Shown here: positions 6,653-9,713 of the stretch, piece by piece
How the letters are laid out: each line of letters begins with the position of its first letter
How positions within the stretch are numbered: position 1 is the stretch's first letter
Source: an uncultured Ruminococcus sp.
GTDB lineage: Bacteria; Bacillota; Clostridia; Oscillospirales; Ruminococcaceae
Length of the DNA: 9,713 nucleotides
Direction of reading: 5' to 3'
NCBI GenBank assembly: GCA_947589205.1
Contig: CANQCJ010000071.1
Location: 1-9,713, forward strand
The notes under the pieces: model-generated
Database searches by the model: none
The model's input: the letters and a program-made list of their open reading frames with translations, nothing else
What the model was told of the DNA's origin: nothing
Made by a program: the position numbers and the translations under genes

Positions 6653-6662
6653 GGTTAAAACC
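6653..6662. promoter_or_regulatory. Second, shorter dyad related to the candidate operator
   Basis: GGTTAAAACC (6653-6662) lies 11 bases upstream of the 17-bp dyad and shares its GGTT...AACC ends. Together with the A run that follows, TTAAAACCAA at 6655-6664 repeats one arm of the main dyad plus two bases. It may be an auxiliary operator, or chance in AT-rich DNA. Confidence 0.3.
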
Positions 6663-6670
6663 AAAAAAAT

Positions 6671-6705
6671 AAACGCCGGAGCGTTTTTTATAAACTCCGG
6701 CGTTT
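6671..6705 (-). terminator. Strong, bidirectional-looking terminator after the macro-domain gene
   Basis: AAACGCCGGAG (6671-6681) pairs perfectly with CTCCGGCGTTT (6695-6705) around a 13-base loop. The minus strand continues with TTTATTTTTTT and the plus strand with TTTATTTTT, so it can act in both directions. It starts directly at the macro-domain gene stop codon and insulates the clpP/T4CP-like unit from upstream transcription. Confidence 0.92.
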
Positions 6706-6706
6706 T

Positions 6707-7819
6707 TTATTTTTCAATATTTTTTTCGGTCTTTTTGTTTTTGAGAGAGTCACCGCGCCGCTTGTTGAAATCCTTTTCAAGATCCTGCAAAGCATACAAG
6801 CTGTCGCCTTGTTTTATGTAGCTTTCGCAAATATCCTTATCGAAGTCGGTTATGGGAAATTCATGCCCTCTGCACCACATGAGCCTGCACATTTTATCAA
6901 AGCTTAGCTCCAGCCCGAGACCGAGCTTCAGCACGTTGTTTTTGCTTTTTAAAAACACCTCTGCGCTTTTGTGGCGTATCCCGTTTTTTGAATAAAGGTT
7001 CATAATATGAGAAATATCGCTGCTGTCGCCAACATAGATCCTTTCGGCAAATTCCGATTGGGTCATATTTTCGGGAAGCCTTACGATACTTTTGTAAAGC
7101 TGATCCTCCGGCGGGATAGGAGAATCGTTTTCGGCGAACATTTTAAGCTCATAGTCGTAAGCCTGTTTTATCTGAGCAAGCTCTCTGTCGGCGTAGGTTT
7201 TGAGGTGTTCGGCTACAGCCAGTCTTAAATCGCCCATGCAGGAATCTATCTGAACGGAATCCTTCAGATCGTCTATCTTATCGAGCAGAGCTTTCAGCTC
7301 CTTAAGCTTTTGGTTGCATTTTATCAGAAGCTGATACTGCGATTCATTTTCGTATTCGACGACCGTAACGTTTTCTATAACGCTTTCGGGATTTTCAATT
7401 GCATATTGTTTAACGGCGTTTTCAGCCGCCTCCTTAGCCTTTTCATGAGGAAAAGCTCGCGCGCCCGCGCCCAAAAGCGCGCACACGAGCGTTTTTAATT
7501 TATAATTTTCCGCGGTCTCAAAAGCGGACAGATAGCAGCCTTTCAGCTTATTGAAGCTGTCGGTTTGGTCAAAAAACGGCGTTACGGCGTGTATCAGATA
7601 TGTATAATTTGTTTTCATACGGCAGCTGTCGGTCAAGCAGACCTTGCCGCCTTCAAGCGCGCCGATCTCTTCTCTCAGCGGCAAAAGCAGTTCTTTTCCC
7701 GCGCGTTCAAACACCGCCCCGTCTAAACTCCCGCCGATAACAGGCTTGGGATTAGCCGGAAAAACAAGCGCGTCCCCGCGCATTTTAAACACATCGCCGA
7801 TTATAAATTCTAATTTCAT
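6707..7819 (-). CDS. Macro-domain protein with C-terminal helical/HTH-like domain
   Basis: Macro domains bind ADP-ribose and some remove ADP-ribose from proteins or DNA. Residues 1-160 of this 370-aa protein follow the fold: GDVFKMRGDALVFPAN (8-23), GGSLDGAVFERAG (29-41), the YLIHAVTPF strand (74-82) and the phosphate-loop-like LLGAGARAFP (115-124). The usual NAAN reads FPAN and the GGGG-V-D loop is shortened, so catalysis is uncertain. Residues 165-225 are charged and probably coiled-coil. Residues 250-350 (MTQSEFAERI, then LGLGLELSFDKMCRLMWCRGHEFP) resemble the C-terminal module of clostridial macro-HTH proteins, which carry an ALELSLDE-type helix followed by an RAGFALS-type turn. The tail is lysine-rich. 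The start follows AGAGG with a 6-base gap. It has its own promoter and terminator, so it is a single-gene unit. Confidence 0.82.
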   Translation of the reverse strand: MKLEFIIGDVFKMRGDALVFPANPKPVIGGSLDGAVFERAGKELLLPLREEIGALEGGKVCLTDSCRMKTNYTYLIHAVTPFFDQTDSFNKLKGCYLSAFETAENYKLKTLVCALLGAGARAFPHEKAKEAAENAVKQYAIENPESVIENVTVVEYENESQYQLLIKCNQKLKELKALLDKIDDLKDSVQIDSCMGDLRLAVAEHLKTYADRELAQIKQAYDYELKMFAENDSPIPPEDQLYKSIVRLPENMTQSEFAERIYVGDSSDISHIMNLYSKNGIRHKSAEVFLKSKNNVLKLGLGLELSFDKMCRLMWCRGHEFPITDFDKDICESYIKQGDSLYALQDLEKDFNKRRGDSLKNKKTEKNIEK

Positions 7820-7854
7820 TGCCGACCTCTTTTTTTGAAAAAATCTATATTTTA

Positions 7855-7883
7855 ATTATACATCTGAAACGCTGATCTGTCAA
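7855..7883 (-). promoter_or_regulatory. Sigma-A promoter for the macro-domain gene
   Basis: On the minus strand TTGACA (7883-7878) and TATAAT (7860-7855) match the consensus exactly with a 17-base spacer. Predicted transcript start is near 7848, about 30 bases before the ATG. Confidence 0.9.
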
Positions 7884-7922
7884 TAGGCTTGATCGGGGTC
7901 AAGGATAGCTGTCGAAGCTGTT

Positions 7923-8780
7923 TTAAGAAAAAACTCCGTATAATCCCTTGTCGGTCGTGTTTGAAAGCTGCGATCTTTTGTAGATCTCCGACAGGCGGCA
8001 GAATTTTACATCGTGCGTTTTTACAAAATCATCGTCTGTGTATTTTTTAACCGTTTCTTCGTTTTCAAATTTTATGTAGCTGTTTACGTCCGTAGCAAAT
8101 AAGCTCTCGCTTTCAAAATATGTCATATTGTTGGCGGTGCAGATGAAAATTATCGGAGCTTTTTCGGTGAGCGGCAGGTTTTGCTCGCTCGGATAGGTAA
8201 AATATTCCTGCGAGGGAGTATATGTGTCAAATTCGATCTCCTTGTTTTTGTAGTAATCGGTCTGTACAGCCTCCTCCGGCTTCCTCGGCGCAGCCTCGCT
8301 CAATGCTCTTTCGGAATCCTCGGCAAGATAGTCAGCCATAGCGGTTTTTTCTTCTTCGGTACAGCTGTCGGGTATCAGAAAAACTCTAACGCCGTTTTTT
8401 GCGTCGTCTATTATCTTTTCGTCATAGTCAATATTCATGGTTTTCAGATAAGACGGCGATACCGCAAAATACCAGAAGCCTTTTTTCGGGATATGCTGAT
8501 AGACGTTGTTTCCCTTCCAGTTATCCAGCAATTCATCATCATAATAAGCCGTATTCAAAAGATACACTCCGTCGTCGTTTTCGATTTTTTTGTACCATTC
8601 GTAGCAGTCGTTATAAAAATCAAAGCTGTCCTCGATGTTTAGGCTTTCGATAACGTAATTGTCCTTGACCTTGAACCCGATATCCGCCTTTTTGCCGTTT
8701 ATAAAAAACCACACTGCGACGGCGCATATTAAAATAAGGACAGCTGCGCCCAAAGCAGCCCCTATCGTTTTTTTCTTCAA
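7923..8780 (-). CDS. Membrane-anchored extracytoplasmic protein, possibly DUF1430-like
   Basis: The 285-aa product has one N-terminal membrane helix (about 6-27) behind a KKK start, then about 255 residues predicted outside the cytoplasm. The stretches WYFAVSPSYLKTMNI (103-117), NGVRVFLIPDSCTEEEK (129-145) and FICTANNMTYFES (212-224) resemble the extracellular loop of DUF1430-type, bacteriocin-associated ABC permeases; this is recollection of family patterns, not a search result. Those permeases have several further membrane spans after the loop, which are absent, so this would be an orphan loop domain. I chose the TTG at 8780 because GGGGAGG lies 8 bases upstream and the membrane helix then begins near the N-terminus; the ATG at 8837 would place that site inside the gene. 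No clear terminator follows the stop. Confidence 0.7.
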   Translation of the reverse strand: MKKKTIGAALGAAVLILICAVAVWFFINGKKADIGFKVKDNYVIESLNIEDSFDFYNDCYEWYKKIENDDGVYLLNTAYYDDELLDNWKGNNVYQHIPKKGFWYFAVSPSYLKTMNIDYDEKIIDDAKNGVRVFLIPDSCTEEEKTAMADYLAEDSERALSEAAPRKPEEAVQTDYYKNKEIEFDTYTPSQEYFTYPSEQNLPLTEKAPIIFICTANNMTYFESESLFATDVNSYIKFENEETVKKYTDDDFVKTHDVKFCRLSEIYKRSQLSNTTDKGLYGVFS

Positions 8781-8816
8781 TTTATTTTCCTCCCCAATAA
8801 TTTTTAAAAAACGCAC

Positions 8817-8852
8817 AAAAGACGGCTGCGCCCGCACAAAGGAACAGCCGTC
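8817..8852 (-). terminator. Terminator-like hairpin between the two membrane-anchored genes
   Basis: GACGGCTG (minus strand, 8852-8845) pairs perfectly with CAGCCGTC (8828-8821) around a 16-base loop, followed by TTTT, a short interruption and TTTTTT. It lies 7 bases after the stop of the 130-aa gene. I see no separate promoter for the next gene in the 79-base gap, so this may be a partial terminator that lowers expression of the 285-aa gene. Confidence 0.7.
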
Positions 8853-8859
8853 GGAGGCT

Positions 8860-9252
8860 TTATTCTATATCCACTCTTACGCCGTCAAAAACGATATGGT
8901 CTACCTGTGCGGGGTCGATGGAATCGACGATGTAGTTGTAATCAAAGTCGTCCATGTCATGCGCTTCGGTCGTGCCTATCATGCAGTCCGACAGCTTCGT
9001 GTCGTCTATGCTCGTACCGTTTTTAAGAACAACGCTGAGTTTTTCCTGCTTGTCCATATCCGCCTTGGAAAGGTCTCCCGAGCCGTGTATGTTTATCCCG
9101 GTATCGGAGATAGTCACGGCTGCGCTTGCTCCGCGGTAGTTAAAGCTCGCTGTGCGCTCAGTGCTCGGCTTGGCAAAAATTATCAGGCAGATAATGCCTA
9201 TGACCGCGAGAAAAACCAAAGCCGAAACAGTTATTGATAATTTTTTTGACAT
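8860..9252 (-). CDS. Small membrane-anchored extracytoplasmic protein of unknown function
   Basis: I do not recognise this 130-aa protein. An N-terminal helix (about 6-27) anchors it, and the remaining 100 residues alternate short hydrophobic and polar stretches, suggesting a small beta-sandwich outside the cell. The C-terminal IDPAQVDHIVFDGVRVDIE (112-130) resembles the last strands of extracellular domains such as those in DUF4179-type anti-sigma factors, where an IDPxxVxxIxxDG turn is common; this is a weak resemblance. The start is the ATG at 9252, preceded by AAGGAG with an 8-base gap; an in-frame GTG nine bases earlier overlaps the ribosome binding site. It is the first gene after the promoter at 9358-9386. 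Confidence 0.75.
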   Translation of the reverse strand: MSKKLSITVSALVFLAVIGIICLIIFAKPSTERTASFNYRGASAAVTISDTGINIHGSGDLSKADMDKQEKLSVVLKNGTSIDDTKLSDCMIGTTEAHDMDDFDYNYIVDSIDPAQVDHIVFDGVRVDIE

Positions 9253-9326
9253 GATGTACACTCCTTTTCAAATTCTACCTGTTTCTGAAAAAACTGTCTA
9301 TGCTGAAAAATATGATCTAAGCCCTT

Positions 9327-9344
9327 CCGTCGCCTTTCCGACAG
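9327..9344 (-). other. 5'-terminal hairpin in the leader of the 130-aa gene
   Basis: On the minus strand CTGTCG (9344-9339) pairs with CGACGG (9332-9327), including one G-U pair, around a GAAAGG loop. It begins about 7 bases from the predicted transcript start, in a leader of roughly 100 bases. A hairpin so close to the 5' end could protect the mRNA from 5'-end-dependent decay; this is inference. Confidence 0.35.
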
Positions 9345-9357
9345 CTTATTTTTCTAA

Positions 9358-9386
9358 ATTATACCACGAGCAAACCCATTTGTCAA
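9358..9386 (-). promoter_or_regulatory. Sigma-A promoter for the two membrane-anchored genes
   Basis: On the minus strand TTGACA (9386-9381) and TATAAT (9363-9358) match the consensus exactly with a 17-base spacer. Predicted transcript start is near 9351. Confidence 0.9.
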
Positions 9387-9428
9387 GAATGAAATGTAAA
9401 TTTTTTAATACATCTGCCTAAAAACAAC

Positions 9429-9468
9429 AAAAAACCCGGACAGCTGTTATAAAAAATAACCGTCCGGG
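9429..9468 (-). terminator. Rho-independent terminator of the V-type ATPase operon
   Basis: On the minus strand CCCGGAC (9468-9462) pairs with GTCCGGG (9441-9435). A nested inner pairing GTTAT/ATAAC extends the stem, and TTTTTT-GTTG-TTTTT follows. It lies 8 bases after the stop of the subunit D gene, so that gene is probably last in its operon. Confidence 0.92.
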
Positions 9469-9475
9469 GAAAAGC

Positions 9476-9713
9476 TCAATACCCATGAGCGCGTTTAAGC
9501 ACCATATCCTTTACCTTCATAAGACCGGTGGTGTTGCTTCTCTCGTTTTCGGAGAGCTTCATGGTGATATATTTTATCGTGTCCTCATAATCGGGGATCA
9601 TTATGTGTTCGAGCGCGTTTACACGGCGGCGGGTCTTTTCGATCTCGTCAGCCATAAGCTGGCAGCTCTTTTCTATCTGCGCGAGCTTGAGCAGCTTCGG
9701 GAAAACCTCGCTC
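9476..9713 (-). CDS. V-type ATP synthase subunit D (partial, N-terminus off the right edge)
   Basis: Subunit D is the central-stalk rotor of V/A-type ATPases, which couple ATP hydrolysis or synthesis to H+ or Na+ movement. Only the last 78 residues are in the window. They include TRRRVNALEHIMIPDYEDTI and KYITMKLSENERSNTTGLMK, the near-invariant C-terminal coiled-coil region of the family. The full protein is normally a little over 200 residues, so most of it lies beyond the right edge. The gene ends in TGA directly before a strong terminator. A V-type rather than F-type enzyme next to a Rnf operon fits an ion-gradient economy in an anaerobe. Confidence 0.96.
   Translation of the reverse strand, partial: SEVFPKLLKLAQIEKSCQLMADEIEKTRRRVNALEHIMIPDYEDTIKYITMKLSENERSNTTGLMKVKDMVLKRAHGY

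Noticed and set aside
7888..7922. Possible terminator after the 285-aa gene
   Set aside because: CTTGA/TCAAG around six bases is short and no T run follows; the ACAGCT repeats do not form a useful stem. It is too weak to call.

Overview
The window looks like a chromosomal stretch of an anaerobic Firmicute of the class Clostridia, most likely gut-type Ruminococcaceae/Oscillospirales. The reasons are a Rnf electron-transport operon led by an ApbE flavinyltransferase, a V-type ATPase subunit, AGGAGG-type ribosome binding sites, TTG starts and near-perfect sigma-A promoters (TTGACA, 17 bp, TATAAT). All genes but one lie on the minus strand. The taxonomic placement is inference.

Layout from left to right. 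Bases 1-3051 hold an energy-metabolism operon read leftwards, apbE > rnfC > rnfD, with rnfD running off the left edge. Its promoter is at 3141-3169. A second consensus promoter at 3284-3312 faces the other way and drives the only plus-strand gene, a metallo-beta-lactamase-fold hydrolase (3362-4006).

Bases 4131-6705 form a compact minus-strand transcription unit closed by terminators at both ends. In reading order it has a promoter whose -35 box is overlapped by a perfect 17-bp dyad, a 12-codon leader ORF with a very strong ribosome binding site, a 113-aa membrane protein, a ClpP-family serine protease with an intact catalytic triad, and a TraG/VirD4-like ATPase without membrane segments. The last three genes are separated by only 4 and 2 bases. 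No relaxase, mating-pair or integrase gene is present, so a protease paired with an orphan coupling-protein-like ATPase is the most unusual content here.

Bases 6707-7819 encode a divergent macro-domain protein with a C-terminal helical/HTH-like region, on its own consensus promoter. Bases 7923-9252 encode two membrane-anchored extracytoplasmic proteins behind one consensus promoter, with a terminator-like hairpin between them. The right edge holds the C-terminal end of V-type ATPase subunit D, followed by a strong terminator.

The Rnf complex couples ferredoxin:NAD+ electron flow to ion transport and the V-type ATPase interconverts ion gradient and ATP, so the two flanks belong to the same bioenergetic theme. 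The middle genes look like accessory or stress/defence-type functions, but this cannot be settled from sequence alone.
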